A stretch of DNA of 64,000 nt from positions 402-64,401 of the forward strand of contig JHUT02000007.1 in the NCBI GenBank assembly GCA_000690595.2, given 5' to 3'. Shown piece by piece: positions 40,608-49,951 of the stretch (positions within the stretch are counted from its first letter, which is position 1; every line of letters begins with the position of its first letter). The position numbers and the translations under genes were made by a program. The notes under the pieces are model-generated. The model was not told the DNA's origin, made no database searches, and saw nothing but the letters and a program-made list of their open reading frames with translations. The DNA is from Natrinema mahii (GTDB lineage: Archaea; Halobacteriota; Halobacteria; Halobacteriales; Natrialbaceae).

Positions 40608-41840
40608 ATGGTAGGAAATCGACAACCGGAGGTGAACATCGGGCTCGTCGGTCACGTCGACCACGGCAAGACGACGCTGGTGCAAGCGCTCAGCGGCTCG
40701 TGGACGGACCAACACAGCGAGGAAATGAAACGCGGGATCTCGATCAGGCTCGGCTACGCCGACGCCACGTTCCGCCACTGCGAGGGGCTCGACGAACCCG
40801 AGTGTTACACCGTCGAACCGGAGTGTCCGGACGGCTCGGAAAGCGAGCCGCTGCGGACCGTCTCGTTCGTCGACGCCCCGGGGCACGAGACCCTGATGGC
40901 GACGATGCTGTCCGGCGCGTCCCTGATGGACGGCGCGGTGCTGGTCGTCAGCGCCAACGAACCCGTTCCCCAGCCCCAGACGGAGGAACACCTGATGGCG
41001 CTGGACATCATCGGGATCGACAACATCGTCATCGCCCAGAACAAGGTCGACCTCGTCGACGCCGACACCGCCCGCGACAACTACGACCAGATCAAGGAGT
41101 TCGTCGAGGGGACCGTCGCCGAGGACGCTCCCATCGTCCCCGTCTCCGCGGGTCAGGAGGTCAACCTCGATCTGCTGATTCAGGCGATCGAGGAGGAGAT
41201 CCCCACCCCCGACCGGGATCCCGACGCCGATCCCCGGATGCACGTCGCCCGAAGTTTCGACATCAACAAACCCGGCACGTCCGCCAAGGACCTCGCCGGC
41301 GGCGTCCTCGGAGGCAGCCTCGTCGCGGGCGAACTCGAGGTCGGCGACGAGATCGAGATCCGGCCCGGCCGCGAGGTCGAGGAAGGCGGGCAGACGGAGT
41401 ACGTTCCGATCGAGACGACGATCCGCTCGCTGCAGGCCGGCGGCGAGACCGTCGACACCGTCACGCCGGGTGGCCTGCTCGGCGTCGGGACCGGGCTCGA
41501 CCCATCGCTCACCAAAGGCGACGCGCTGGCCGGCCGGATGGCCGGCCCGCCGGGAACGCTCCCGCCGACCTGGAACGAGTTCACGATGGAGGTCGACCTG
41601 CTCGAGCGGGTCGTCGGCGCGGATCAGGGCGAAACGGTCGACGAGATCAGCACCGGCGAACCGCTGATGATGACCGTCGGCACGGCGACGACCGTCGGGG
41701 CCGTCACCAGCGCCCGCGAAGGCGAGTGCGAGGTCAACCTCAAGCGGCCCGTCGCCGCTGAGCCGGGAACGAAGATCGCGATCAATCGCCGCATCGGCGC
41801 GCGCTGGCGGCTGATCGGCCTCGGCACGCTGACGGACTGA
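40608..41840 (+). CDS. eif2g: Translation initiation factor aIF2 gamma subunit
   Basis: 410 residues. GTPase motifs: G1 [13 protein letters not shown], switch-2 [23 protein letters not shown] (G4) and [11 protein letters not shown] (G5). A zinc-knuckle region around [20 protein letters not shown] (cysteines near 55-70) and the C-terminal beta-barrels with [28 protein letters not shown] are typical. It carries initiator Met-tRNA to the small ribosomal subunit. It heads an operon: the PIN gene starts one base after the stop. Confidence 0.97.
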   Translation: MVGNRQPEVNIGLVGHVDHGKTTLVQALSGSWTDQHSEEMKRGISIRLGYADATFRHCEGLDEPECYTVEPECPDGSESEPLRTVSFVDAPGHETLMATMLSGASLMDGAVLVVSANEPVPQPQTEEHLMALDIIGIDNIVIAQNKVDLVDADTARDNYDQIKEFVEGTVAEDAPIVPVSAGQEVNLDLLIQAIEEEIPTPDRDPDADPRMHVARSFDINKPGTSAKDLAGGVLGGSLVAGELEVGDEIEIRPGREVEEGGQTEYVPIETTIRSLQAGGETVDTVTPGGLLGVGTGLDPSLTKGDALAGRMAGPPGTLPPTWNEFTMEVDLLERVVGADQGETVDEISTGEPLMMTVGTATTVGAVTSAREGECEVNLKRPVAAEPGTKIAINRRIGARWRLIGLGTLTD

Positions 41841-41841
41841 G

Positions 41842-42234
41842 ATGGGACAGTCGACGCGAGTCGCCCTCGACACGAGCGCGCTCATGATGCCGGTCGAACT
41901 CGACGTGCGGCTGTTCGACGAACTCGAGCGGCTCTTGGACGCCTACGAGCCGACGATCCCACAGGCCGTCCTCGAGGAACTCCGTCGGCTCTCGGAGAAG
42001 GGCGGGCAAGAGGGGACGGCCGCGACCGTCGGCCACGACCTGGCGACCGAGCGCTGTCTCGTCGTCGACACGGAAGCATCGTACGCCGACGACGCACTGG
42101 TCGAACTCGCCCGCGAGGGCAACGTCGACTACGTCGTCACGAACGACCGCCCGCTGCGCGACCGGGTCCTCGAAGCGGGGAGACCGGTAATTGCATTACG
42201 CGGGAGAAACAAGTTAGCGATCACTCAACCATAG
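41842..42234 (+). CDS. FCF1/VapC9-like PIN-domain protein
   Basis: 130 residues. VALDTSALMMPVELDVRLFDEL at the N-terminus, YADDALVELAREGNVDYVVTNDRPLRDRV in the C-terminal half, with acidic residues at D10, E45-type, D86 and D104 positions that fit a PIN metal site. This protein is conserved between eIF2-gamma and Rpo7 in many archaea; proposed roles are rRNA processing (FCF1-like) or RNA turnover. It is flush with its neighbours (one-base gap before, zero after). Confidence 0.88.
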   Translation: MGQSTRVALDTSALMMPVELDVRLFDELERLLDAYEPTIPQAVLEELRRLSEKGGQEGTAATVGHDLATERCLVVDTEASYADDALVELAREGNVDYVVTNDRPLRDRVLEAGRPVIALRGRNKLAITQP

Positions 42235-42804
42235 ATGTACAAACGGGTTAGATTGAAGGACACGGTAGAAGTACCGCCGGAAGAACTCGGCGACGTCTCG
42301 CCGGATCGAGTCAAGCGACTGCTCCAGGACAAACTCGAGGGGCGCATGGACGAGGAGGTGGGCAGCGTCGTCTCCGTCACGGAGGTTCACGACATCGGTG
42401 AGGGGACGGTCCTGCCCAACCGGCCGGGGGTCTACTACGAGGCGGAGTTCGACGCGGTGACGTTCGATCCACAGATGCAGGAAGTCGTCGACGGCACCGT
42501 CGTCGAAGTCGTCGAGTTCGGTGCCTTCGTCGGCATCGGGCCCGTCGACGGCCTGCTCCACGTCTCGCAGATCAGCGACGAATACCTCGCGTTCGACGGC
42601 GAGAACCAGCGGCTCTCTTCGAACGAGTCCGACCGCGCGCTCGGCGTCGACGACGCCGTTCGCGCCCGCATCGTCACCAAGAGCATCGACGAGCGCAACC
42701 CGCGGGACTCGAAGATCGGGCTCACCGCGAAACAGCCCGGCCTCGGCAAACACGGCTGGCTCGAGGAGGAACGGGAGAAACGCGAAGCAACGGCGGGTGA
42801 ATAA
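42235..42804 (+). CDS. rpo7: RNA polymerase subunit Rpo7 (E')
   Basis: 189 residues. The N-terminal RNP-like domain begins MYKRVRLKDTVEVPPEELG, and VVDGTVVEVVEFGAFVGIGPVDGLLHVSQIS (quoted as VVEFGAFVGIGPVDGLLHVS) is an S1 RNA-binding domain. Rpo7 forms the stalk with Rpo4 and binds nascent RNA. It is adjacent to Spt4, the standard archaeal order. Confidence 0.95.
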   Translation: MYKRVRLKDTVEVPPEELGDVSPDRVKRLLQDKLEGRMDEEVGSVVSVTEVHDIGEGTVLPNRPGVYYEAEFDAVTFDPQMQEVVDGTVVEVVEFGAFVGIGPVDGLLHVSQISDEYLAFDGENQRLSSNESDRALGVDDAVRARIVTKSIDERNPRDSKIGLTAKQPGLGKHGWLEEEREKREATAGE

Positions 42805-42806
42805 CC

Positions 42807-43004
42807 ATGGCATCCGATCGGCTCGTCTGTCGCGAATGTCACCGGGTCAACGAACCCGACAACGAGACCTGTGACGCCTGCAACTCCTCGTCGCTGACCG
42901 AGGACTGGGCCGGCTACGTCATCATCGCCCACCCCGAGGACAGCGAGATCGCGACGGAGATGCAGATCACCGAACCGGGCGCGTACGCCCTGAAGGTTCG
43001 CTGA
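42807..43004 (+). CDS. spt4: Transcription elongation factor Spt4 (RpoE'')
   Basis: 65 residues. A zinc ribbon LVCRECHRVNEPDNETCDAC (CxxC...CxxC) is followed by SSLTEDWAGYVIIAHPEDSE and IAGAYALKVR-type strand (here PGAYALKVR). Spt4 pairs with Spt5/NusG on RNA polymerase and increases processivity. Two bases after Rpo7. Confidence 0.95.
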   Translation: MASDRLVCRECHRVNEPDNETCDACNSSSLTEDWAGYVIIAHPEDSEIATEMQITEPGAYALKVR

Positions 43005-43007
43005 CGC

Positions 43008-43577
43008 GTGACTCGCGACGACACAGACGACGCGTCCGCCGCCGACGAGCAGCTACTGGTCCTGCCCGACGCCTTGCGCCACGAACTCAAAGAGCCGATG
43101 GGCCCGATCGAGACCGACACCGACCGGCTCCTCGAGGCCGTCGACGGGCCCCTGATCGCCGTCGGCGACGTCGTCACCTATCACCTCCTGCAGGCGGACC
43201 GCCGGCCCGACGTGGCCCTCGTCGACGGCCGGACCAAACGCACCGAGGTTGACGCCGAAATCCGCGAGGCGGTCACCGAGGGCGCGAGCATTGAGGTTCG
43301 AAACCCGCCTGCCGAACTGGGCGTGCCGGTCGTGCGGGCGCTCCGGCGCGCGCTCTCGACCGACGACCCGACCACGATCCTAGTCGACGGCGAGGAGGAC
43401 CTCGTCGCCCTGCCGGCGATCGTCGCCGCACCTGAGGGTGCAAGCGTCGTCTACGGCCAACCTGACGAGGGGATGGTCCACGTGCAAGTCACCGACGACC
43501 ACCGCGCGGAGATGCGCGAGTTGCTCGAGCGCTTCGAGGGCGACACCGAGCGGTTCTGGGACTTGCTCGAGGGCTGA
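43008..43577 (+). CDS. GTP-dependent dephospho-CoA kinase (DUF359)
   Basis: 189 residues from the GTG at 43008. GDVVTYHLLQ, PDVALVDGRTKRTEVD, and NPPAELGVPVVRALRRAL follow the DUF359 layout. Family members from archaea phosphorylate dephospho-CoA with GTP in the last step of CoA synthesis. VYGQPDEGMVHVQV near the end is typical. It closes the eIF2-gamma/PIN/Rpo7/Spt4 operon, three bases after Spt4. Confidence 0.92.
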   Translation: MTRDDTDDASAADEQLLVLPDALRHELKEPMGPIETDTDRLLEAVDGPLIAVGDVVTYHLLQADRRPDVALVDGRTKRTEVDAEIREAVTEGASIEVRNPPAELGVPVVRALRRALSTDDPTTILVDGEEDLVALPAIVAAPEGASVVYGQPDEGMVHVQVTDDHRAEMRELLERFEGDTERFWDLLEG

Positions 43578-43578
43578 G

Positions 43579-44970
43579 TTACCCGTCGTTTCGTTTTCCG
43601 AGCGCCCGCTCGAAGACCCGCTGGGCTCGTTCGTAGGCGTCCGTTCTGTCGACGATCGGGGCCGGATAGTCGGGCGCGAGTTCGGCCCGGCGATCGGCCG
43701 GCAGCGTCGGCCACTCGACGATCGCTTCGGCGGGCACGTCGGCCAGTTCGGGAACGTACTCGCGGACGAACGCCCCGGTGTCATCGTACTTGGCGGCCTG
43801 GGCGACGGGGTCGAAGATCCGGACGTCGACCGAGTCGGTTCCCGTCGAGGCGACCCACTGCCAGTTCCCGGGGTTGACCGCCGGGTCGTGATCGACCAGC
43901 CGCTCCCGGAAATGCGTCGCGCCGCGTCGCCAGTCGATCAGCAGGTGTTTCGTCAGGAAACTCGCGACCACCTGTCGCGGTCGGTTGTGGATATACCCCT
44001 CCCGCTCTAACTGGCGCATCCCGGCGTCGACGAGGGGATACCCGGTCTCGCCGCGCTGCCACGCACGGAAGTCGGCGTCGTCCGTTCGCCACGCGATCTC
44101 GTTCGGGAACTGCTTGTAGTTTGCCGTCGCCAGTTCCGGGGCGTGGGCGAGCAGGTGGTAGTACAACTCGCGCCACGTGAGTTCGAACGCGTACTTGTCG
44201 ACGTTGCGCCGCTCGTCGCCGTCGACGGCGTCGCGAACGTCGGTCACGGTCTTCCAGACCTCGCGGATCCCGATCGCACCGGCGGCCAGATACGGCGAGA
44301 GCCGCGAGACGGCCTCGAGCGGGCGCTCGACCGCGGCCGCGAGATCGTCCCGGGTGTCGGCGTAGCTTCGCAGTCCGGCGTCACGAAAGGCCGCGAGGCG
44401 CTCGCGGGCGGCCTCGGTCCCCGCTGCGGGGAGGTCGATATCGCTCTCCGCAATCAGGATCGACTCGTCGGCGGTGACGTCGGCAAGCGCGTCCGGGTCG
44501 GGCTCGGGTGCCGGGCCCGGCTTCGGCCGCTCCCGCCAGTCCGCGTGAAACTGGCTGTGGGTCGGGTACGAGGGCTCGAGCGTTCGCGGATCGACCAGGA
44601 CCGTGTCCACGTGGGTCTCGAGGGGGACCGCGAGCGCGGCGTCGACGGCGGCCGTCCGGTCCCGTCGGACGGGCTCGTCGCACTCCGTCGTGACGACGCG
44701 GTCGATGTCGTACTCGTTGCAGAGGTCGGCGAGGACCTCGGGAGCCGATCCCGACCGCACGAGGAGGTCGCTCTCGAGGTCGCGATACCGTTCCCGGAGC
44801 GCCCGGACGGTCCGATCGACGAAGGCGCGTTTGCGCGCGCCGAGGCGATCGGTGACCGCCGGATCGAACACGTAGACGGGAAGGACGGGCCCGTCCGCGG
44901 CGGCGACCGCGGCGGCCAGTCCCCGGTCGTCGGCCGTCCGCCGATCGCGCCGGTGCCAGTACAGGAGCAT
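43579..44970 (-). CDS. phr: Cryptochrome/DNA photolyase family protein
   Basis: 463 residues from the ATG at 44970 (MLLYWHRRDRRTADDRGLAA). The N-terminal alpha/beta domain ends around residue 150; the FAD-binding C-terminal half carries ELTWRELYYHLLAH, AWQRGETGYPLVDAGMRQL, GYIHNRPRQVVASFLTKHLL and GNWQWVASTGTDSVD. Asn and Trp in these blocks are FAD and lesion contacts. A CPD photolyase, light-driven repair of pyrimidine dimers, is the most likely role; a cryptochrome is possible. It converges on the DUF359 gene with one base between stops. Confidence 0.95.
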   Translation of the reverse strand: MLLYWHRRDRRTADDRGLAAAVAAADGPVLPVYVFDPAVTDRLGARKRAFVDRTVRALRERYRDLESDLLVRSGSAPEVLADLCNEYDIDRVVTTECDEPVRRDRTAAVDAALAVPLETHVDTVLVDPRTLEPSYPTHSQFHADWRERPKPGPAPEPDPDALADVTADESILIAESDIDLPAAGTEAARERLAAFRDAGLRSYADTRDDLAAAVERPLEAVSRLSPYLAAGAIGIREVWKTVTDVRDAVDGDERRNVDKYAFELTWRELYYHLLAHAPELATANYKQFPNEIAWRTDDADFRAWQRGETGYPLVDAGMRQLEREGYIHNRPRQVVASFLTKHLLIDWRRGATHFRERLVDHDPAVNPGNWQWVASTGTDSVDVRIFDPVAQAAKYDDTGAFVREYVPELADVPAEAIVEWPTLPADRRAELAPDYPAPIVDRTDAYERAQRVFERALGKRNDG

Positions 44971-45053
44971 AGTGGTGCTAGCGACTCGAGGGTATAATGG
45001 CCTGTCCTCGGCCGTCGTGGCCAGAACTTCAGGCTCGGAAACCGTGATTCTCG

Positions 45054-45060
45054 GTTTATA
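45054..45060 (+). promoter_or_regulatory. TATA-like element before the RND exporter
   Basis: GTTTATA in context CTCGGTTTATACG is about 31 bases before the ATG at 45088. GGAGG at 45077-45081 might serve as a ribosome-binding site only if the transcript starts earlier than this element would place it. Confidence 0.5.
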
Positions 45061-45087
45061 CGAATTCCCGACAGAGGGAGGAACGGA

Positions 45088-47619
45088 ATGGTCCGTGACG
45101 CACTCGACCGATGTATCGACGCGGTCACGACCCACAACCGGATCGTGATCGTCGTATTGCTACTGTTGACCGCCGGCGCGGTCGCCGGGATCGGGAACCT
45201 CGATACGTCCAATCAGGCCGGCAGCGGCGATGTCGGCGAGACGACGCCCGCACAGAAGGCCGACTACATCGCCGAGAACTACGGCGATCCGGGCGACGAG
45301 TCGAACGTCTCAGCCGCGCCGGTCTACGTCCGCCACGAGGACGGCAACGCCCTCTCGAAGGCGGCGCTCGTCGACTCCCTCGAGTACCAGCAAACGGTCC
45401 TCGAGAACGACTCGGTGTCGGCCGCCCTCGCCGACGACGGTGGCGTTACCGGCGTCGCGAACGTCGTCGGGACGCGGGCCGCAGAGGATCCCAACGCGAC
45501 CCGCGCGGAACGGATCGCCGCCCTCGAGTCGCTCGACGACGACGAGTACGAAGCCTTGCTCGCGGAGACGCTGACGCCCGATTCGGGCGCGCTCTCGTTG
45601 CTGCCACAGCGCTACGAGCCCGGAAGCACGACCGCCGAGAGCCACCGGATGGTCTTCCGGTTCGAGACGGATGGGGCGGACGGCTCGGCGGGAGTGCCGA
45701 GCGACGCACAGCGGGCCCTCTACGAGGCGGCCGACGACCGCGATGAGCCGAACTACTTCACCCTCGGCGAACACGCGGTCGGCGATCTCAACGAGCAGAT
45801 GACGTCGAACACGACGACGCTGATCCTGCCGGTCGCGCTGGCGTTGATCCTCGGGATCCTCGCGTTCACCTACCGCGACCTCGTCGACGTCGTCGTCGGG
45901 ATGGTCGGCGTCGTCGTCTCCATTCTGTGGATGTTCGGCATTCTGGGCTGGCTTGGGATCCCCGCCGGAATGACGATGATCATCGGTCCGGTGATGATCG
46001 CCGGGCTCAGCATCGACTTCGGGTTCCACGTCTTCATGCGGTATCGGGAGCAACGCGGCGACGGCGAGGGGATCCGTCCGTCGATGACGCGGTCGATCCG
46101 CTCGGTCGCCGTCGCGCTCGCGTTGGTCACCGTGACGACCGCCATCGGCTTCCTCTCGAACGTCGTCAACCCCGTGACCTCGATCCGCGAGATGGCCGTC
46201 GGGATCACACTCGGCGTCGTCTCGGCGTTTCTCATCTTCGTGACCCTCGTCCCCGCGCTGAAGATCAGCATCGACGGTCTCCTCGAGCGCGTCGGCGTCG
46301 ATCGGCGCAAGCGGCCGCTCGGCTACGGGAGCTACCTGGGCCGCGTCCTCGGCGGTAGCGTCACCCTCGCCAAACGGGCGGCACCGGTCGTCATCGTCGT
46401 CGCGCTCGTTGCGGGGTCCGCCGGCGCGATGGCCTGGCCCGCGCTCGAGCAGGAGAGCTTCCAGCAGCGGACCGAGTCGGTCGCCGACTGGAAAACCGAA
46501 CTGCCGGGCCCGCTGGCCTGGGAGGAGTCCGCGTACGTCGAGAACCAGCTGTACGTGACCGATCAGTACCGCTCCAGCGACGACAGCGTCGGCCGCTCGG
46601 CCGTCCTCGTCGAGGAGAACGTGACCGCCGACGGGACCTTGCAACGGGTCGCCGAGGGGGGCGATACCGCCCGCGAAACCGGCGTCGCCTTCGACCAGCA
46701 GGGCGTCGAGTCGGTCCGATCGCCGCTCTCGGTCATCGAAGCGACCGCCGCGGCGAACGACTCCTTCGCCGCAACGGTCGACTCGGCCGACGCGGACGGC
46801 GATGGGGTTCCCGATCGGAACCTCGAGTCGGTCTACGATCACCTCTTCGAGGTCGCCCCCGCGGAGGCGGGGCAGGTGATCGAGCGCACCGACGACGGGG
46901 AGTATCGCTCGCTCCGCATGCTCGTCACCGTCGACCGCGGCGACACCTACGACGATCGTGCCGACGACATGCAGGCGGTGGCCGCGACGATCGAGGACGG
47001 CGACGGGGACCTGACCGCCACTGCGGCCGGCCCGGCGGCGGTCACCCAGGCCGAACTGGGCGAAGTCACCGATGGCATCCTCTACGTGTTGGTCCTCGCG
47101 CTCGGCGTGATCGCGGTCGCCCTGATCGGCATCTACCGACTGAGCGAGGGCAGCGCGACGCTGGGGGCCGTGACCGTCGTCCCGATCGCGCTGGTCGCCG
47201 GCCTCGTCATCGGGAGCATGTCCCTGCTCGAGATCCCGCTGACCCTGCTGACCGCGCTCCTGATGAGTCTGGTCATCGGGCTGGGGATCGACTACAACAT
47301 CCATCTCAGCGATCGTTTCGCACAGGAACTCGGACGACACGGCGGCGTCTCCGACGCGCTTGAGGCGGCCGTCGTCGGGACCGGTGGCGCGCTGCTCGGG
47401 AGCACGCTCACCTCCTCGGCGGCGTTCCTGGCGCTGCTCTTGCACCCGCATCCGCAACTCCAGAGCCTCGGTCTGCTGGTCGTCCTCGCGCTCGTCACCT
47501 CGTTTGTAGTGAGCGTGTTCGTCCTCCCGAGCATGCTCGCGCTGTGGGCGCGCTACGCCGACGTGACCCGCGTCGCGAAGGGGCCGGAACCGACGGTAGC
47601 CGGTACCGGCGACGACTGA
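45088..47619 (+). CDS. RND/MMPL-family exporter
   Basis: 843 residues. N-terminal membrane segment IVIVVLLLLTAGAVAGIGNL (about 17-36), a large outside domain to about 235, then a six-helix bundle including LILPVALALILGILAFTYRD, MIIGPVMIAGLSIDFGFHVFM (charged GxxxDF pattern of helix 4) and VAVALALVTVTTAIGFLSN. A second outside domain (about 450-660) and second bundle with LLMSLVIGLGIDYNIHLSDR follow. The twofold layout is MMPL/HpnN-like, powered by proton or cation gradients. Substrates may be lipids or hydrophobic compounds; not known. Confidence 0.9.
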   Translation: MVRDALDRCIDAVTTHNRIVIVVLLLLTAGAVAGIGNLDTSNQAGSGDVGETTPAQKADYIAENYGDPGDESNVSAAPVYVRHEDGNALSKAALVDSLEYQQTVLENDSVSAALADDGGVTGVANVVGTRAAEDPNATRAERIAALESLDDDEYEALLAETLTPDSGALSLLPQRYEPGSTTAESHRMVFRFETDGADGSAGVPSDAQRALYEAADDRDEPNYFTLGEHAVGDLNEQMTSNTTTLILPVALALILGILAFTYRDLVDVVVGMVGVVVSILWMFGILGWLGIPAGMTMIIGPVMIAGLSIDFGFHVFMRYREQRGDGEGIRPSMTRSIRSVAVALALVTVTTAIGFLSNVVNPVTSIREMAVGITLGVVSAFLIFVTLVPALKISIDGLLERVGVDRRKRPLGYGSYLGRVLGGSVTLAKRAAPVVIVVALVAGSAGAMAWPALEQESFQQRTESVADWKTELPGPLAWEESAYVENQLYVTDQYRSSDDSVGRSAVLVEENVTADGTLQRVAEGGDTARETGVAFDQQGVESVRSPLSVIEATAAANDSFAATVDSADADGDGVPDRNLESVYDHLFEVAPAEAGQVIERTDDGEYRSLRMLVTVDRGDTYDDRADDMQAVAATIEDGDGDLTATAAGPAAVTQAELGEVTDGILYVLVLALGVIAVALIGIYRLSEGSATLGAVTVVPIALVAGLVIGSMSLLEIPLTLLTALLMSLVIGLGIDYNIHLSDRFAQELGRHGGVSDALEAAVVGTGGALLGSTLTSSAAFLALLLHPHPQLQSLGLLVVLALVTSFVVSVFVLPSMLALWARYADVTRVAKGPEPTVAGTGDD

Positions 47620-47662
47620 CGGCGACGGATACGCTTTTATCAGTCGAGCGACGAGACGAGCC

Positions 47663-48025
47663 GTGAACAGGGCGCTCCCCGCCGGGTTCGGCATCGGGCT
47701 GGTCGCTGGCGCCACCTTCCGTATCGCGTTCGAGTCGAACTGGTTTCTGGTCGCCGCCGTGGTCGCGCTGTACGCCGGCTGGGGGTACTTCGCCGTCGCG
47801 TACCGTCGGCTGCTCGCCGCCGAATTCCCCGCGTTCGACCGGTCGGCGGATCGGCTCGGCTACGGGATCGGCCTCTTCGGCCTCAGTATCGGTCCCGTCG
47901 CCGTCAGCCGACAGCTCACGACGGCCGATATCAGCGGGCAGCTCTTCGTCGCCTATCTCGGCGTCGTCGGCTTTCTACTCACCTCGAGCGCCGCGGCGGC
48001 CGAGAGCGAGCGCGACGCCGGGTAG
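47663..48025 (+). CDS. Small membrane protein, unknown function
   Basis: 120 residues from a GTG at 47663. Hydrophobic segments: LPAGFGIGLVAGATFRIAF, FLVAAVVALYAGWGYFAVAY, YGIGLFGLSIGPVAVS and LFVAYLGVVGFLLTSS, so about four helices. The gene follows the RND exporter by 43 bases in the same direction and could be co-transcribed. No family recognised. Confidence 0.6.
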   Translation: MNRALPAGFGIGLVAGATFRIAFESNWFLVAAVVALYAGWGYFAVAYRRLLAAEFPAFDRSADRLGYGIGLFGLSIGPVAVSRQLTTADISGQLFVAYLGVVGFLLTSSAAAAESERDAG

Positions 48026-48039
48026 CGCCGCGGACGGCG

Positions 48040-49035
48040 CTACTCGACGACCGTGTGTTCGAGCGTGCCGATCCCCTCGACCTCGAGTGCGACGGTATCG
48101 CCGTCCCCGAGCCACTGTCCCAGCTCGAGCCCACAGCCCTCGCCGACGGTACCGCTGCCGATGACGTCGCCGGGGTACAGCGTCTCGGACTGGGAGATGT
48201 GTTCGATGATCTCGGCGAAGGAGTGGTACATCTCGTCGACCGTTCCTTCGGACCAGACCTCGCCGTCGATCCGGGCGGTCATCGGTGCCGAGAGGACGTC
48301 GATGTCCTCGCGCGGGACGAAATAGGGGCCAAGCCCGTTCGCGAAGTCCTTGCCCTTCGCGGGGCCGAGCCGGCCTTCCATCTCCTCGCCCTGGATGTCG
48401 CGGGCGCTGAAGTCGTTGAAGACGGTGTAGCCGGCGATGTGGTCCTCGGCCTCGTCGGCGGGGATGTCCCGACCGCGTTTCCCGATCACCGCCGCGATCT
48501 CGAGTTCGTAGTCCATGATCTGTGAGTAGTCGGGCCACTGGATCGCCTCGCCGGGCGCGACGACGCTGTCGGCGTTGCCCTTGTAGTAGACCGGTAGCTC
48601 GTACCAGACGTCGGCGATCTCGCCGTCCATGCTGTTCTGGACGTGTTCCTCGATGGCCATGCAATCGCGCAGCGAGTTCGGCCGCGGCAGCGGCGCGAGC
48701 AGCCGGTACTCGCCGGGTTCGTACCGGAGCGTTGCGCCGCCGGGACCGCGCTCGGCATCGGTCTCGGCCGCGTACTCGAGGGCCTCTCGCGCGTCCGCGA
48801 TCGCCCGGTCGCCCCGCTCGAGGAAGGCGATCATCTCCGGCGGGACGTGCGCGCGGGCCAGGTCCGCGGGTGCCGGTTCGCCCTCGGCTGCGAGGACGGC
48901 ACCGTAGGCCGCGGTCAGATCGACGAGGGTCGCGTCGCCGGCCGCGGCGTCGTCGGCCTCGCTGGCCTCGTCGACGGCACCGATGCGTTCGACGGGACCG
49001 ACGGGGGTGTCGACCTCGAAGGTCGCGAGTTTCAC
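48040..49035 (-). CDS. Fumarylacetoacetate-hydrolase-family protein
   Basis: 331 residues from a GTG at 49035, which overlaps the upstream stop by four bases (GTGA). The FAH domain shows RDCMAIEEHVQNSM, VYYKGNADSVVAPGEAIQWP, DYELEIAAVIGKRGRDIP (metal Glu residues) and GYTVFNDFSARDIQ. Relatives hydrolyse or decarboxylate aromatic-degradation products. Translational coupling to the cyclase gene suggests sequential use on the same substrate, possibly in aromatic or tryptophan-type breakdown; the exact reaction is unknown. Confidence 0.9.
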   Translation of the reverse strand: MKLATFEVDTPVGPVERIGAVDEASEADDAAAGDATLVDLTAAYGAVLAAEGEPAPADLARAHVPPEMIAFLERGDRAIADAREALEYAAETDAERGPGGATLRYEPGEYRLLAPLPRPNSLRDCMAIEEHVQNSMDGEIADVWYELPVYYKGNADSVVAPGEAIQWPDYSQIMDYELEIAAVIGKRGRDIPADEAEDHIAGYTVFNDFSARDIQGEEMEGRLGPAKGKDFANGLGPYFVPREDIDVLSAPMTARIDGEVWSEGTVDEMYHSFAEIIEHISQSETLYPGDVIGSGTVGEGCGLELGQWLGDGDTVALEVEGIGTLEHTVVE

Positions 49036-49868
49036 GCCGTCTCACCGCCGTTCGCGCCGGCCGCTTCGTCCTCGAGCATCGCGACCGGTCGGACCCAGCC
49101 CGCGCTCCCGTCCTCGATTTTGATGGGGAACGCGACGATCGGAACGTCGGTCTTGCGCGGCAACGCGTCGAGGTTGGCCATCTTCTCGATCTGGCAGTAC
49201 TCGACCTCCCGCCCCGCGAAGTGGGCCGGCCACAGTTCCGACTCGTCGCCCGATTCGACGTAGCGCTCGCCCATCGCCGCGAAGGGCTTGTCGAAGCCGT
49301 AGGCGTCGGTGCCGATCACCTTCACACCCTGTTCGACGAGATATTTCGTCCCGTCGGCGCTCATTCCAGGGAATTCGGTCAGGTACTCCGGCTGGCCCCA
49401 CAGCTCGTCGGCCCCGGTCTGTATCAGGACGATCTCGCCGGGCGAGAGGTCGTGATCCAGGTCGTCGAGGGCGGCCTCGAGGTCCGCGACCCCGATCTCC
49501 TCGCCGGGATCCATCGATCGGAAGTCGAGGACGACCGCGTTCCCACGGCACCACTCGAGGGGGATCTCGTCGATCGTCTTCGCGGGCTCGCCGTCGACCT
49601 CCGGGCCGTAGTGCCACGGCGCGTCGAGGTGGGTGCCGGCGTGGGGGATGACCGCGAGGTCCTCCCACGCCAGCCCCATCCCCTCGGGGAAGTCCTCGGG
49701 GTCGACGTCGTAGCCCTGTTCCTGTAGGGTTTCGGCGAGGCGTTTCGCGCCCGCTTCGTGGTCGAAGGCATCGATCTCCGGTGGGGTGGGCTCGCTCGCG
49801 ACGCCGTCCTCGAGGCCGATGCTGAGGTCGATCAGCGTGGTCTCGTCGGATGTCAACAGTTCGCTCAT
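49032..49868 (-). CDS. Cyclase-family (kynurenine-formamidase-like) hydrolase
   Basis: 278 residues from the ATG at 49868. The family motif HAGTHLDAPWHYGPE (HxGTHxDxPxH) is near residue 80, with TIDEIPLEWC and VIGTDAYGFDKP downstream; these form the metal-binding site of PF04199. Related enzymes hydrolyse N-formylkynurenine or isatin. It is translationally coupled to the FAH-family gene. Confidence 0.9.
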   Translation of the reverse strand: MSELLTSDETTLIDLSIGLEDGVASEPTPPEIDAFDHEAGAKRLAETLQEQGYDVDPEDFPEGMGLAWEDLAVIPHAGTHLDAPWHYGPEVDGEPAKTIDEIPLEWCRGNAVVLDFRSMDPGEEIGVADLEAALDDLDHDLSPGEIVLIQTGADELWGQPEYLTEFPGMSADGTKYLVEQGVKVIGTDAYGFDKPFAAMGERYVESGDESELWPAHFAGREVEYCQIEKMANLDALPRKTDVPIVAFPIKIEDGSAGWVRPVAMLEDEAAGANGGETA

Positions 49869-49951
49869 GGTAGCCACGACTGGGGGCACCCATTTGAAAC
49901 TGCCTCAACGGAGAGTCGTCGTCGACCGGCCGACGGTCGTGACCGCGGTGA

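Noticed and set aside
45310-47715. 801-codon open frame antisense to the RND exporter
   Set aside because: Highly charged translation without any domain; the plus strand encodes a complete MMPL-type protein.
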